A stretch of 64,000 nucleotides of DNA from Amblyomma americanum. Lineage: Eukaryota; Arthropoda; Arachnida; Ixodida; Ixodidae. The DNA is taken from positions 1 through 64,000 of the forward strand of contig NW_027526750.1 of NCBI RefSeq assembly GCF_052857255.1, in the 5' to 3' direction. Under the pieces are notes generated by a model. That model was not told the DNA's origin. It ran no database searches and worked only from the letters and a program-made list of their open reading frames with translations. Both the position numbers and the translations under genes were made by a program. Shown in pieces: positions 35,317-48,110 of the stretch; position 1 is the stretch's first letter; each line of letters begins with the position of its first letter.

Positions 35317-36731
35317 CAGATTTAGCTCGTTTCGGTCTAAAACAACTTGTTTGGTTGTATTAAGCACGAATACATGCTTTACGCGCAGTTATAGAAGAAA
35401 AAGTTTTGACGCCTATTAGAGAGACACTTGTAAAACCGATGTGTTATGCTCGTTTCGGTCCAAAACAGCTTGTTTCGTTGTATTAAGCAAGAATACATGC
35501 TTTTCGCGCAGTTATAAGAGAGAAAGTTTTGACGCGTATCACGTGGATACTTGTAAAACCGATGTGTTCAGATTTAGCTCGTTTCGGTCTAAAACAGCTT
35601 GTTTCGTTGTATTAAGCACGAATACATGCTTTTCGCGCAGTTATAAGAGAAAACGTTTTGACGAGTATCACGTGGAACACTTGTAATACCGATGAGTTGT
35701 GATTTAGCTCGTTTCGGTCTAAAACAGCTTGTTTCGCTGTATTAAGCAAGAATACATGCTTTTAGCGCAGTTATAAGAGAAAAAGTTTTGACGCGTATCA
35801 GAGGAACACTTGTAAAACCGATGTGTTTTGATTTAGCTCATTTCGGTCTAAAACAGCTTGTTTCGTTGTATTAAGCAAGAATACATGCTTTTCGCGCAGT
35901 TATAAGAGAAAAAGTTTTGACGCGTGTCACAGGGACACTTGTAAAACCGATGTGTTCAGATTTAGCTCGTTTCGGTCTAAAACAGCTTGTTTCGTTGTAT
36001 TAAGCACGAATACATGCTTTTCGCGCAGTTATAAGAGAAAAAGTTTTGACGAGTATCACGTGGAACACTTGTAATACCGATGTGTTGTGATTTGGCACGT
36101 TTCGGTCTAAAACAGCTTGTTTCGTTGTATTAAGCAAGAATACATGCTTTTCCCGCAGTTATAAGAGAAAAAGTTTTGACGCGTATCAGAGGAACACTTG
36201 TAAAACCGATGTGTTCAGATTTAACTCTTTTCGGACTAAAACAGCTTGTTTCGTTGTATTAAGCACGAATACATGCTTTTCGCGCAGTTATAAGGGAAAA
36301 AGTTTTGACGCGTATCAGAGGAACACTTGTAAAACCGATGTGTTCAGATTTAACTCTTTTCGGACTAAAACAACTTGTTTCGTTGTATTAAGCACGAATA
36401 CATGCTTTTCGCGCAGTTATAAGGGAAAAAGTTTTGACGCGTATCACATGGACACTTGGAAAACCGATGTGTTCAGATTTAGCTCGTTTTGGTCTAAAAC
36501 AGCTTGTTTCGTTGTATTAAGCACGAATACATGCTTTTCGCGCAGTTATAAGAGAAAAAGTTTAGACGCCTATCAGAGGAAAACTTGTAAAACCGATGTG
36601 TTGTGATTAAGCTCGTTTCGGTCTAAAACAGCTTGTTTCGCTGTATTAAGCAAGAATACATGCTTTTCGCGCAGTTATAAGAGAAAAAGTTTTGACGCGT
36701 GTCACAGGGACACTTGTAAAACCGATGTGTT
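35317..36731 (+). repeat. 1415-bp inner repeat, copy M1 (11 monomers)
   Basis: The unit starts with a CAG monomer with AACAACTTGTTTGG and contains the shortened junction TTATGCTCG (the ATTTAG between ATG and CTCG is missing). It ends with three CAG-class monomers that keep one frame open for 131 codons. The start repeats 1415 bases later. The equivalent unit in D1 is 25927-27341 and ends exactly at the D1/D2 junction. The equivalent in the next 4.74 kb copy is about 40054-41468. Confidence 0.85.
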
Positions 36732-37450
36732 CAGATTTAGCTCGTTTCGGTCTAAAACAACTTGTTTGGTTGTATTAAGCACGAATACATGCTTTACGCG
36801 CAGTTATAGAAGAAAAAGTTTTGACGCCTATTAGAGAGACACTTGTAAAACCGATGTGTTATGTTCGTTTCGGTCCAAAACAGCTTGTTTCGTTGTATTA
36901 AGCAAGAATACATGCTTTTCGCGCAGTTATAAGAGAGAAAGTTTTGACGCGTATCACGTGGATACTTGTAAAACCGATGTGTTCAGATTTAGCTCGTTTC
37001 GGTCTAAAACAGCTTGTTTCGTTGTATTAAGCACGAATACATGCTTTTCGCGCAGTTATAAGAGAAAACGTTTTGACGAGTATCACGTGGAACACTTCTA
37101 ATACCGATGAGTTGTGATTTAGCTCGTTTCGGTCTAAAACAGCTTGTTTCGCTGTATTAAGCAAGAATACATGCTTTTAGCGCAGTTATAAGAGAAAAAG
37201 TTTTGACGCGTATCAGAGGAACACTTGTAAAACCGATGTGTTGTGATTTAGCTCATTTCGGTCTAAAACAGCTTGTTTCGTTGTATTAAGCAAGAATACA
37301 TGCTTTTCGCGCAGTTATAAGAGAAAAAGTTTTGACGCGTGTCACAGGGACACTTGTAAAACCGATGTGTTCAGATTTAGCTCGTTTCGGTCTAAAACAG
37401 CTTGTTTCGTTGTATTAAGCACGAATACATGCTTTTCGCGCAGTTATAAG
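36732..37450 (+). repeat. 1415-bp inner repeat, partial copy M2
   Basis: The block repeats the first five to six monomers of M1 with two private changes: TTATGTTCG for TTATGCTCG (36860) and ACTTCTAATACC for ACTTGTAATACC (about 37096). It then departs into the GTTTAGACG hinge and the GTGTAAAAC monomer. The CTTCTAATACC variant tags this copy and its descendants at about 41832 and 44385. Confidence 0.8.
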
Positions 37451-37823
37451 AGAAAAAGTTTAGACGCGTATCAGAGGAAAACTTGTAAAACCGATGTGTT
37501 GTGATTTAGCTCGTTTCGGTGTAAAACAGCTTGTTTCGTAGTATTAAGCAAGAATACATGCTTTTCGCGCAGTTATAAGAGAAAAAGTTTTGACGCGTAT
37601 TAGAGGAACACTTGTAAAACCTTTGTGTTGTGATTTAGCTTGTTTCGGTCTAAAACAGCTTGTTTCGCTGTATTAAGCAAGAATACATGCTTTTCGCGCA
37701 GTTATAAGAGAAAAAGTTTTGACGCGTGTCACAGGGACACTTGTAAAACCGATGTGTTCAGATTTAGCTCGTTTCGGTCTAAAACAACTTGTTTCGTTGT
37801 ATTAAGCACGAATACATGCTTTA

Positions 37824-40800
37824 CGCGCAGTTATAGAAGAAAAAGTTTTGACGCCTATTAGAGAGACACTTGTAAAACCGATGTGTTATGTTTTAGCTCG
37901 TTTCGGTCTAAAACAGCTTGTTTCGTTGTATTAAGCAAGAATACATGCTTTTCGCGCAGTTATGGGAGAGAAAGTTTTGACGAGTATCACGTGGATACTT
38001 GTAAAACCGATGTGTTCAGATTTAGCTCGTTTCGGTCTAAAACAGCTTGTTTCGTTGTATTAAGCAAGAATACATGCTTTACGCGCAGTTATAGAAGAAA
38101 AAGTTTTGACGCGTATCAGAGAGACACTTGTAAAACCGATGTGTTGTGATTTAGCTCGTTTCGGTCTAAAACAGCTTGTTTCGTTGTATTAAGCAAGAAT
38201 AAAAGTTTTGACGCGTGTCACAGGAACACTTGTAAAACCGATGTGTTGTGATTTAGCTCGTTTTGGTCTAAAACAGCTTGTTTCGCTGTATTAAGCAGGA
38301 ATACATGCTTTTCGCGCAGTTATAAGAGAAAAAGTCTTAAAGGCATGTCACAAGGACACTTGTAAAACCGATGTGTTCAGATTTACCTCGTTTCGGTCTA
38401 AAACAGCTTGTTTCGTTGGACTAAGCAAGAATACATGCTTTTCGCGCATTTATAAGAGAAAAAAGTTTTGATGCGTATCAGAGGAACACTTGTAAAACCG
38501 ATGTGTTCAGATTTAGCTCGTTTCGGTCTAAAACAGCTTGTTTCGTTGTATTAAGCAAGAATACATGCTTTTCGCGCAGTTATAAGAGAAAAAGTTTTGA
38601 CGCGTATTAGAGGAACACTTGTAAAACCGATGTGTTGTGATTTAGCTCGTTTCGGTCTAAAACAGCTTGTTTCGTTGTATTAAGCAAGAATACATGCTTT
38701 TCGCGCAGTTATAAGAGAAAAAGTTTTGACGCGTATTAGAGAGATACTTGTAAAACCGATGTGTTCAGATTTACCTCGTTTCGGTCCAAAACAGCTTGTT
38801 TCGTTGTATTAAGCAAGAATACATGCTTTTCGCGCAGTTATAAGAGAAAAAGTTTTGACGCGTATTAGACACTTGTAAAACCGATGTGTTGTGATTTAGC
38901 TCGTTTCGGTCTAAAACAGCTTGTTTCGTTGTATTAAGCAAGAATACATGCTTTTCGCGCAGTTATAAGAGAAAAAGTTTTGACGAGTATCACGTGGATA
39001 CTTGTAAAACCGATGTGTTCAGATTTAGCTCGTTTCGGTCAAAAACAGCTTGTTTCGTTGTATTAAGCACGAATACATGCTTTTCGCGCAGTTAAAAGAG
39101 AAAACGTTTTGACGAGTATCACGTGGAACACTTGTAATACCGATGTGTTGTGATTTAGCTCGTTTCGGTCTAAAACAGCTTGTTTCGCTGTATTAAGCAA
39201 GAATACATGCTTTTCGCGCAGTTATAAGAGAAAAACTTTTGACGCGTATCAGAGGAACACTTGTAAAACCGATGTGTTGTGATTTAGCTCATTTCGGTCT
39301 AAAACAGCTTGTTTCGTTGTATTAAGCAAGAATACATGCTTTTCGCGCAGTTATAAGAGAAAAAGTTTTGACGCGTGTCACAGGGACACTTGTAAAACCG
39401 ATGTGTTCAGATTTAGCTCGTTTCGGTCTAAAACAGCTTGTTTCGTTGTATTAAGCACGAATACATGCTTTTCGCGCAGTTATAAGAGAAAAAGTTTTGA
39501 CGAGTATCACGTGGAACACTTGTAATACCGATGTGTTGTGATTTGGCACGTTTCGGTCTAAAACAGCTTGTTTCGTTGTATTAAGCAAGAATACATGCTT
39601 TTCACGCAGTTATAAGAGAAAAAGTTTTGACGCGTATCAGAGGAACACTTGTAAAACCGATGTGTTCAGATTTAACTCTTTTCGGACTAAAACAGCTTGT
39701 TTCGTTGTATTAAGCACGAATACATGCTTTTCGCGCAGTTATAAGGGAAAAAGTTTTGACGCGTATCACATGGACACTTGGAAAACCGATGTGTTCAGAT
39801 TTAGCTCGTTTTGGTCTAAAACAGCTTGTTTCGTTGTATTAAGCACGAATACATGCTTTTCGCGCAGTTATAAGAGAAAAAGTTTAGACGCGTATCAGAG
39901 GAAAACTTGTAAAACCGATGTGTTGTGATTTAGCTCGTTTCGGTCTAAAACAGCTTGTTTCGCTGTATTAAGCAAGAATACATGCTTTTCGCGCAGTTAT
40001 AAGAGAAAAAGTTTTGACGCGTGTCACAGGGACACTTGTAAAACCGATGTGTTCAGATTTAGCTCGTTTCGGTCTAAAACAACTTGTTTGGTTGTATTAA
40101 GCACGAATACATGCTTTACGCGCAGTTATAGAAGAAAAAGTTTTGACGCCTATTAGAGAGACACTTGTAAAACCGATGTGTTATGCTCGTTTCGGTCCAA
40201 AACAGCTTGTTTCGTTGTATTAAGCAAGAATACATGCTTTTCGCGCAGTTATAAGAGAGAAAGTTTTGACGCGTATCACGTGGATACTTGTAAAACCGAT
40301 GTGTTCAGATTTAGCTCGTTTCGGTCTAAAACAGCTTGTTTCGTTGTATTAAGCACGAATACATGCTTTTCGCGCAGTTATAAGAGAAAACGTTTTGACG
40401 AGTATCACGTGGAACACTTGTAATACCGATGAGTTGTGATTTAGCTCGTTTCGGTCTAAAACAGCTTGTTTCGCTGTATTAAGCAAGAATACATGCTTTT
40501 AGCGCAGTTATAAGAGAAAAAGTTTTGACGCGTATCAGAGGAACACTTGTAAAACCGATGTGTTGTGATTTAGCTCATTTCGGTCTAAAACAGCTTGTTT
40601 CGTTGTATTAAGCAAGAATACATGCTTTTCGCGCAGTTATAAGAGAAAAAGTTTTGACGCGTGTCACAGGGACACTTGTAAAACCGATGTGTTCAGATTT
40701 AGCTCGTTTCGGTCTAAAACAGCTTGTTTCGTTGTATTAAGCACGAATACATGCTTTTCGCGCAGTTATAAGAGAAAAAGTTTTGACGAGTATCACGTGG

Positions 40801-42560
40801 AACACTTGTAATACCGATGTGTTGTGATTTGGCACGTTTCGGTCTAAAACAGCTTGTTTCGTTGTATTAAGCAAGAATACATGCTTTTCCCGCAGTTATA
40901 AGAGAAAAAGTTTTGACGCGTATCAGAGGAACACTTGTAAAACCGATGTGTTCAGATTTAACTCTTTTCGGACTAAAACAGCTTGTTTCGTTGTATTAAG
41001 CACGAATACATGCTTTTCGCGCAGTTATAAGGGAAAAAGTTTTGACGCGTATCAGAGGAACACTTGTAAAACCGATGTGTTCAGATTTAACTCTTTTCGG
41101 ACTAAAACAGCTTGTTTCGTTGTATTAAGCACGAATACATGCTTTTCGCGCAGTTATAAGGGAAAAAGTTTTGACGCGTATCACATGGACACTTGGAAAA
41201 CCGATGTGTTCAGATTTAGCTCGTTTTGGTCTAAAACAGCTTGTTTCGTTGTATTAAGCACGAATACATGCTTTTCGCGCAGTTATAAGAGAAAAAGTTT
41301 AGACGCCTATCAGAGGAAAACTTGTAAAACCGATGTGTTGTGATTAAGCTCGTTTCGGTCTAAAACAGCTTGTTTCGCTGTATTAAGCAAGAATACATGC
41401 TTTTCGCGCAGTTATAAGAGAAAAAGTTTTGACGCGTGTCACAGGGACACTTGTAAAACCGATGTGTTCAGATTTAGCTCGTTTCGGTCTAAAACAACTT
41501 GTTTGGTTGTATTAAGCACGAATACATGCTTTACGCGCAGTTATAGAAGAAAAAGTTTTGACGCCTATTAGAGAGACACTTGTAAAACCGATGTGTTATG
41601 TTCGTTTCGGTCCAAAACAGCTTGTTTCGTTGTATTAAGCAAGAATACATGCTTTTCGCGCAGTTATAAGAGAGAAAGTTTTGACGCGTATCACGTGGAT
41701 ACTTGTAAAACCGATGTGTTCAGATTTAGCTCGTTTCGGTCTAAAACAGCTTGTTTCGTTGTATTAAGCACGAATACATGCTTTTCGCGCAGTTATAAGA
41801 GAAAACGTTTTGACGAGTATCACGTGGAACACTTCTAATACCGATGAGTTGTGATTTAGCTCGTTTCGGTCTAAAACAGCTTGTTTCGCTGTATTAAGCA
41901 AGAATACATGCTTTTAGCGCAGTTATAAGAGAAAAAGTTTTGACGCGTATCAGAGGAACACTTGTAAAACCGATGTGTTGTGATTTAGCTCATTTCGGTC
42001 TAAAACAGCTTGTTTCGTTGTATTAAGCAAGAATACATGCTTTTCGCGCAGTTATAAGAGAAAAAGTTTTGACGCGTGTCACAGGGACACTTGTAAAACC
42101 GATGTGTTCAGATTTAGCTCGTTTCGGTCTAAAACAGCTTGTTTCGTTGTATTAAGCACGAATACATGCTTTTCGCGCAGTTATAAGAGAAAAAGTTTAG
42201 ACGCGTATCAGAGGAAAACTTGTAAAACCGATGTGTTGTGATTTAGCTCGTTTCGGTGTAAAACAGCTTGTTTCGTAGTATTAAGCAAGAATACATGCTT
42301 TTCGCGCAGTTATAAGAGAAAAAGTTTTGACGCGTATTAGAGGAACACTTGTAAAACCTTTGTGTTGTGATTTAGCTTGTTTCGGTCTAAAACAGCTTGT
42401 TTCGCTGTATTAAGCAAGAATACATGCTTTTCGCGCAGTTATAAGAGAAAAAGTTTTGACGCGTGTCACAGGGACACTTGTAAAACCGATGTGTTCAGAT
42501 TTAGCTCGTTTCGGTCTAAAACAACTTGTTTCGTTGTATTAAGCACGAATACATGCTTTA
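37824..42560 (+). repeat. 4.74-kb repeat, copy E2
   Basis: This is the second full 4737-bp copy, with the same monomer order as E1. It includes the 102-bp short monomer (38146), the diverged cassette after it, the two successive AACAACTTGTTTGG monomers 1415 bp apart and the CTTCTAATACC variant. It overlaps the start of the 2.55 kb repeat at 41721. Confidence 0.9.
38146..38247 (+). repeat. Short 102-bp monomer, E2 copy
   Basis: It carries the same 27-bp internal deletion, 4737 bases to the right of the copy at 33409. Confidence 0.95.
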
Positions 42561-43840
42561 CGCGCAGTTATAGAAGAAAAAGTTTTGACGCCTATTAGAG
42601 AGACACTTGTAAAACCGATGTGTTATGTTTTAGCTCGTTTCGGTCTAAAACAGCTTGTTTCGTTGTATTAAGCAAGAATACATGCTTTTCGCGCAGTTAT
42701 GGGAGAGAAAGTTTTGACGAGTATCACGTGGATACTTGTAAAACCGATGTGTTCAGATTTAGCTCGTTTCGGTCTAAAACAGCTTGTTTCGTTGTATTAA
42801 GCAAGAATACATGCTTTACGCGCAGTTATAGAAGAAAAAGTTTTGACGCGTATCAGAGAGACACTTGTAAAACCGATGTGTTGTGATTTAGCTCGTTTCG
42901 GTCTAAAACAGCTTGTTTCGTTGTATTAAGCAAGAATAAAAGTTTTGACGCGTGTCACAGGAACACTTGTAAAACCGATGTGTTGTGATTTAGCTCGTTT
43001 TGGTCTAAAACAGCTTGTTTCGCTGTATTAAGCAGGAATACATGCTTTTCGCGCAGTTATAAGAGAAAAAGTCTTAAAGGCATGTCACAAGGACACTTGT
43101 AAAACCGATGTGTTCAGATTTACCTCGTTTCGGTCTAAAACAGCTTGTTTCGTTGGACTAAGCAAGAATACATGCTTTTCGCGCATTTATAAGAGAAAAA
43201 AGTTTTGATGCGTATCAGAGGAACACTTGTAAAACCGATGTGTTCAGAATTAGCTCGTTTCGGTCTAAAACAGCTTGTTTCGTTGTATTAAGCAAGAATA
43301 CATGCTTTTCGCGCAGTTATAAGAGAAAAAGTTTTGACGCGTATTAGAGGAACACTTGTAAAACCGATGTGTTGTGATTTAGCTCGTTTCGGTCTAAAAC
43401 AGCTTGTTTCGTTGTATTAAGCAAGAATACATGCTTTTCGCGCAGTTATAAGAGAAAAAGTTTTGACGCGTATTAGAGAGATACTTGTAAAACCGATGTG
43501 TTCAGATTTACCTCGTTTCGGTCCAAAACAGCTTGTTTCGTTGTATTAAGCAAGAATACATGCTTTTCGCGCAGTTATAAGAGAAAAAGTTTTGACGCGT
43601 ATTAGACACTTGTAAAACCGATGTGTTGTGATTTAGCTCGTTTCGGTCTAAAACAGCTTGTTTCGTTGTATTAAGCAAGAATACATGCTTTTCGCGCAGT
43701 TATAAGAGAAAAAGTTTTGACGAGTATCACGTGGATACTTGTAAAACCGATGTGTTCAGATTTAGCTCGTTTCGGTCAAAAACAGCTTGTTTCCTTGTAT
43801 TAAGCACGAATACATGCTTTTCGCGCAGTTAAAAGAGAAA
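42561..43840 (+). repeat. 4.74-kb repeat, partial copy E3
   Basis: The sequence follows E2 at an offset of 4737 through the short monomer (42883) and the cassette, then departs near 43835: the expected GAAAACG becomes GAAAAAG and the next monomer is of the GCCGTTA type. Private changes are CAGAATTAG (about 43248) and TTTCCTTG (about 43793). Confidence 0.85.
42883..42984 (+). repeat. Short 102-bp monomer, E3/F1 copy
   Basis: It carries the same 27-bp internal deletion, 4737 bases to the right of the copy at 38146. Confidence 0.95.
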
Positions 43841-44272
43841 AAGTTTTGACGAGTATCACGTGGAACACTTGTAATACCGATGTGTTGTGATTTAGCTCGT
43901 TTCGGTCTAAAACAGCTTGTTTCGCTGTATTAAGCAAGAATACATGCTTTTCGCGCCGTTATAAGAGAAAAAGTTTTGACGCGTATCAGAGGAACACTTG
44001 TAAAACCGATGTGTTGTGATTTAGCTCATTTCGGTCTAAAACAGCTTGTTTCGCTGTATTAAGCAAGAATACATGCTTTTCGCGCAGTTATAAGAGAAAA
44101 AGTTTTGACGCGTATCAGAGGAACACTGTAAAACCGATGTGTTGTGATTTAGCTCCTTTCGGTCTAAAACAGCTTGTTTCGCTGTATTAAGCAAGAATAC
44201 ATGCTTTTCGCGCATTTATAAGAGAAAAAGTTTTGACGCGTGTCAGAGGAACACTTGTAAAACCGATGTGTT

Positions 44273-46824
44273 CAGATTTAGCTCGTTTCGGTCTAAAACA
44301 GCTTGTTTCGTTGTATTAAGCACGAATACATGCTTTTCGCGCAGTTATAAGAGAAAACGTTTTGACGAGTATCACGTGGAACACTTCTAATACCGATGAG
44401 TTGTGATTTAGCTCGTTTCGGTCTAAAACAGCTTGTTTCGCTGTATTAAGCAAGAATACATGCTTTTAGCGCAGTTATAAGAGAAAAAGTTTTGACGCGT
44501 ATCAGAGGAACACTTGTAAAACCGATGTGTTGTGATTTAGCTCATTTCGGTCTAAAACAGCTTGTTTCGTTGTATTAGGCAAGAATACATGCTTTTCGCG
44601 CAGTTATAAGAGAAAAAGTTTTGACGCGTGTCACAGGGACACTTGTAAAACCGATGTGTTCAGATTTAGCTCGTTTCGGTCTAAAACAGCTTGTTTCGTT
44701 GTATTAAGCACGAATACATGCTTTTCGCGCAGTTATAAGAGAAAAAGTTTAGACGCGTATCAGAGGAAAACTTGTAAAACCGATGTGTTGTGATTTAGCT
44801 CGTTTCGGTGTAAAACAGCTTGTTTCGTAGTATTAAGCAAGAATACATGCTTTTCGCGCAGTTATAAGAGAAAAAGTTTTGACGCGTATTAGAGGAACAC
44901 TTGTAAAACCTTTGTGTTGTGATTTAGCTTGTTTCGGTCTAAAACAGCTTGTTTCGCTGTATTAAGCAAGAATACATGCTTTTCGCGCAGTTATAAGAGA
45001 AAAAGTTTTGACGCGTGTCACAGGGACACTTGTAAAACCGATGTGTTCAGATTTAGCTCGTTTCGGTCTAAAACAACTTGTTTCGTTGTATTAAGCACGA
45101 ATACATGCTTTACGCGCAGTTATAGAAGAAAAAGTTTTGACGCCTATTAGAGAGACACTTGTAAAACCGATGTGTTATGTTTTAGCTCGTTTCGGTCTAA
45201 AACAGCTTGTTTCGTTGTATTAAGCAAGAATACATGCTTTTCGCGCAGTTATGGGAGAGAAAGTTTTGACGAGTATCACGTGGATACTTGTAAAACCGAT
45301 GTGTTCAGATTTAGCTCGTTTCGGTCTAAAACAGCTTGTTTCGTTGTATTAAGCAAGAATACATGCTTTACGCGCAGTTATAGCAGAAAAAGTTTTGACG
45401 CGTATCAGAGAGACACTTGTAAAACCGATGTGTTGTGATTTAGCTCGTTTCGGTCTAAAACAGCTTGTTTCGTTGTATTAAGCAAGAATAAAAGTTTTGA
45501 CGCGTGTCACAGGAACACTTGTAAAACCGATGTGTTGTGATTTAGCTCGTTTTGGTCTAAAACAGCTTGTTTCGCTGTATTAAGCAGGAATACATGCTTT
45601 TCGCGCAGTTATAAGAGAAAAAGTCTTAAAGGCATGTCACAAGGACACTTGTAAAACCGATGTGTTCAGATTTACCTCGTTTCGGTCTAAAACAGCTTGT
45701 TTCGTTGGACTAAGCAAGAATACATGCTTTTCGCGCATTTATAAGAGAAAAAAGTTTTGATGCGTATCAGAGGAACACTTGTAAAACCGATATGTTCAGA
45801 TTTAGCTCGTTTCGGTCTAAAACAGCTTGTTTCGTTGTATTAAGCAAGAATACATGCTTTTCGCGCAGTTATAAGAGAAAAAGTTTTGACGCGTATTAGA
45901 GGAACACTTGTAAAACCGATGTGTTGTGATTTAGCTCGTTTCGGTCTAAAACAGCTTGTTTCGTTGTATTAAGCAAGAATACATGCTTTTCGCGCAGTTA
46001 TAAGAGAAAAAGTTTTGACGCGTATTAGAGAGATACTTGTAAAACCGATGTGTTCAGATTTACCTCGTTTCGGTCCAAAACAGCTTGTTTCGTTGTATTA
46101 AGCAAGAATACATGCTTTTCGCGCAGTTATAAGAGAAAAAGTTTTGACGCGTATTAGACACTTGTAAAACCGATGTGTTGTGATTTAGCTCGTTTCGGTC
46201 TAAAACAGCTTGTTTCGTTGTATTAAGCAAGAATACATGCTTTTCGCGCAGTTATAAGAGAAAAAGTTTTGACGAGTATCACGTGGATACTTGTAAAACC
46301 GATGTGTTCAGATTTAGCTCGTTTCGGTCAAAAACAGCTTGTTTCGTTGTATTAAGCACGAATACATGCTTTTCGCGCAGTTAAAAGAGAAAAAGTTTTG
46401 ACGAGTATCACGTGGAACACTTGTAATACCGATGTGTTGTGATTTAGCTCGTTTCGGTCTAAAACAGCTTGTTTCGCTGTATTAAGCAAGAATACATGCT
46501 TTTCGCGCCGTTATAAGAGAAAAAGTTTTGACGCGTATCAGAGGAACACTTGTAAAACCGATGTGTTGTGATTTAGCTCATTTCGGTCTAAAACAGCTTG
46601 TTTCGCTGTATTAAGCAAGAATACATGCTTTTCGCGCAGTTATAAGAGAAAAAGTTTTGACGCGTATCAGAGGAACACTGTAAAACCGATGTGTTGTGAT
46701 TTAGCTCCTTTCGGTCTAAAACAGCTTGTTTCGCTGTATTAAGCAAGAATACATGCTTTTCGCGCATTTATAAGAGAAAAAGTTTTGACGCGTGTCAGAG
46801 GAACACTTGTAAAACCGATGTGTT
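44273..46824 (+). repeat. 2.55-kb repeat, copy F2
   Basis: This second 2552-bp copy carries the inherited tags CTTCTAATACC (about 44385), TTTTAGCGC, the TTATGGGAGAG monomer (about 45252) and the short monomer (45435). Private changes are TTAGGCAAG (44577), TAGCAGAAA (45382) and GATATGTTC (45790). After 46825 the order changes to a TTTACGCGC/ATAGAAG monomer instead of GAAAACG, which marks the end of the near-identical block. Confidence 0.88.
45435..45536 (+). repeat. Short 102-bp monomer, F2 copy
   Basis: It carries the same 27-bp internal deletion, 2552 bases to the right of the copy at 42883. It is the last one in the window; none occurs in the right-hand families. Confidence 0.95.
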
Positions 46825-48110
46825 CAGATTTAGCTCGTTTCGGTCTAAAACAGCTTGTTTCGTTGTATTAAGCACGAATACATGCTTTACGCGCAGTTAT
46901 AGAAGAAAAAGTTTTGACGCGTATCAGAGACACTTGTAAAACCGATGTGTTGTGATTTAGCTCGTTTCGGTCTAAAACAGCTTGTTTCGTTGTATTAAGC
47001 AAGAATACATGCTTTTCGCGCAGTTATAAGAGAAAAAGTTTTGACGAGTATCACGTGGATACTTGTAAAACCGATGTGTTCAGATTTAGCTCGTTTCGGT
47101 CTAAAACAGCTTGTTTCGTTGTATTAAGCACGAATACATGCTTTTCGCGCAGTTATAAGAGAAAAAGTTTTGACGCGTGTCACAGGGACACTTGTAAAAC
47201 CGATGTGTTCAGATTTAGCTCGTTTCGGTCTAAAACAACTTGTTTCGTTGTATTAAGCACGAATACATGCTTTACGCGCAGTTATAGAAGAAAAAGTTTT
47301 GACGCCTATTAGAGAGACACTTGTAAAACCGATGTGTTATGATTTAGCTCGTTTCGGTCAAAAACAGCTTGTTTCGTTGTATTAAGCACGAATACATGCT
47401 TTTCGCGCAGTTAAAAGAGAAAAAGTTTTGACGAGTATCACGTGGAACACTTGTAATACCGATGTGTTGTGATTTAGCTCGTTTCGGTCTAAAACAGCTT
47501 GTTTCGCTGTATTAAGCAAGAATACATGCTTTTCGCGCAGTTATAAGAGAAAAAGTTTTGACGCGTATCAGAGGAACACTTGTAAAACCGATGTGTTCAG
47601 ATTTAGCTCGTTTCGGTCTAAAACAACTTGTTTCGTTGTATTAAGCAGGAATACATGCTTTACGCGCAGTTATAGAAGAAAAAGTTTTGACGCGTATCAG
47701 AGACACTTGTAAAACCGATGTGTTGTGATTTAGCTCGTTTCGGTCTAAAACAGCTTGTTTCGTTGTATTAAGCAAGAATACATGCTTTTCGCGCAGTTAT
47801 AAGAGAAAAAGTTTTGACGAGTATCACGTGGATACTTGTAAAACCGAAGTGTTCAGATTTAGGTCGTTTCGGTCTAAAACAGCTTGTTTCGTTGTATTAA
47901 GCACGAATACATGCTTTTCGCGCAGTTATAAGAGAAAACGTTTTGACGAGTATCACGTGGAACACGTAATACCGATGTGTTGTGATTTAGCTCGTTTCGG
48001 TCTAAAACAGCTTGTTTCGCTGTATTAAGCAAGAATACATGCTTTTCGCGCAGTTATAAGAGAAAAAGTTTTGACGCGTATCAGAGGAACACTTGTAAAA
48101 CCGATGTGTT

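Larger units (their letters stand above)
27342..36731 (+). repeat. 9.39-kb duplication, right copy D2
   Basis: This is the second copy, 9390 bp and about 73 monomers. It begins with the TTTTGGT monomer and GTATCAGAGTTACAC hinge of family C, as D1 does, but is preceded by a GTGTCACAGGGACAC hinge instead of GTATCACGTGGATAC. It ends where the sequence continues with a second AACAACTTGTTTGG monomer (36732) instead of returning to the unit start. The right third overlaps the 4.74 kb repeat, so the two events are nested. Confidence 0.93.
33087..37823 (+). repeat. 4.74-kb repeat, copy E1
   Basis: All landmarks recur 4737 bases to the right. The left edge falls inside a hybrid monomer (33022 onward) that starts as the GTGTAAAAC/GTAGTATT class and ends as the ATAGAAG/GCCTATTAG class, so the repeat begins at about the CGCGCAG at 33087. 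Differences from E2 seen by eye include TTGTTAAACC (33633), GTAATAAGC (34970), GTTTTGATTT (35826) and AACAACTTG (36370). Identity is therefore about 99.9%. Confidence 0.9.
41721..44272 (+). repeat. 2.55-kb repeat, copy F1
   Basis: The sequence recurs 2552 bases to the right. It starts at a CAG monomer preceded by a GTATCACGTGGATAC hinge and runs through the short monomer (42883) into a GCCGTTA, CTCATTT, CTCCTTT run. It reuses the right part of the 4.74 kb repeat and adds a short family A-like tail (43840-44272). Confidence 0.88.
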
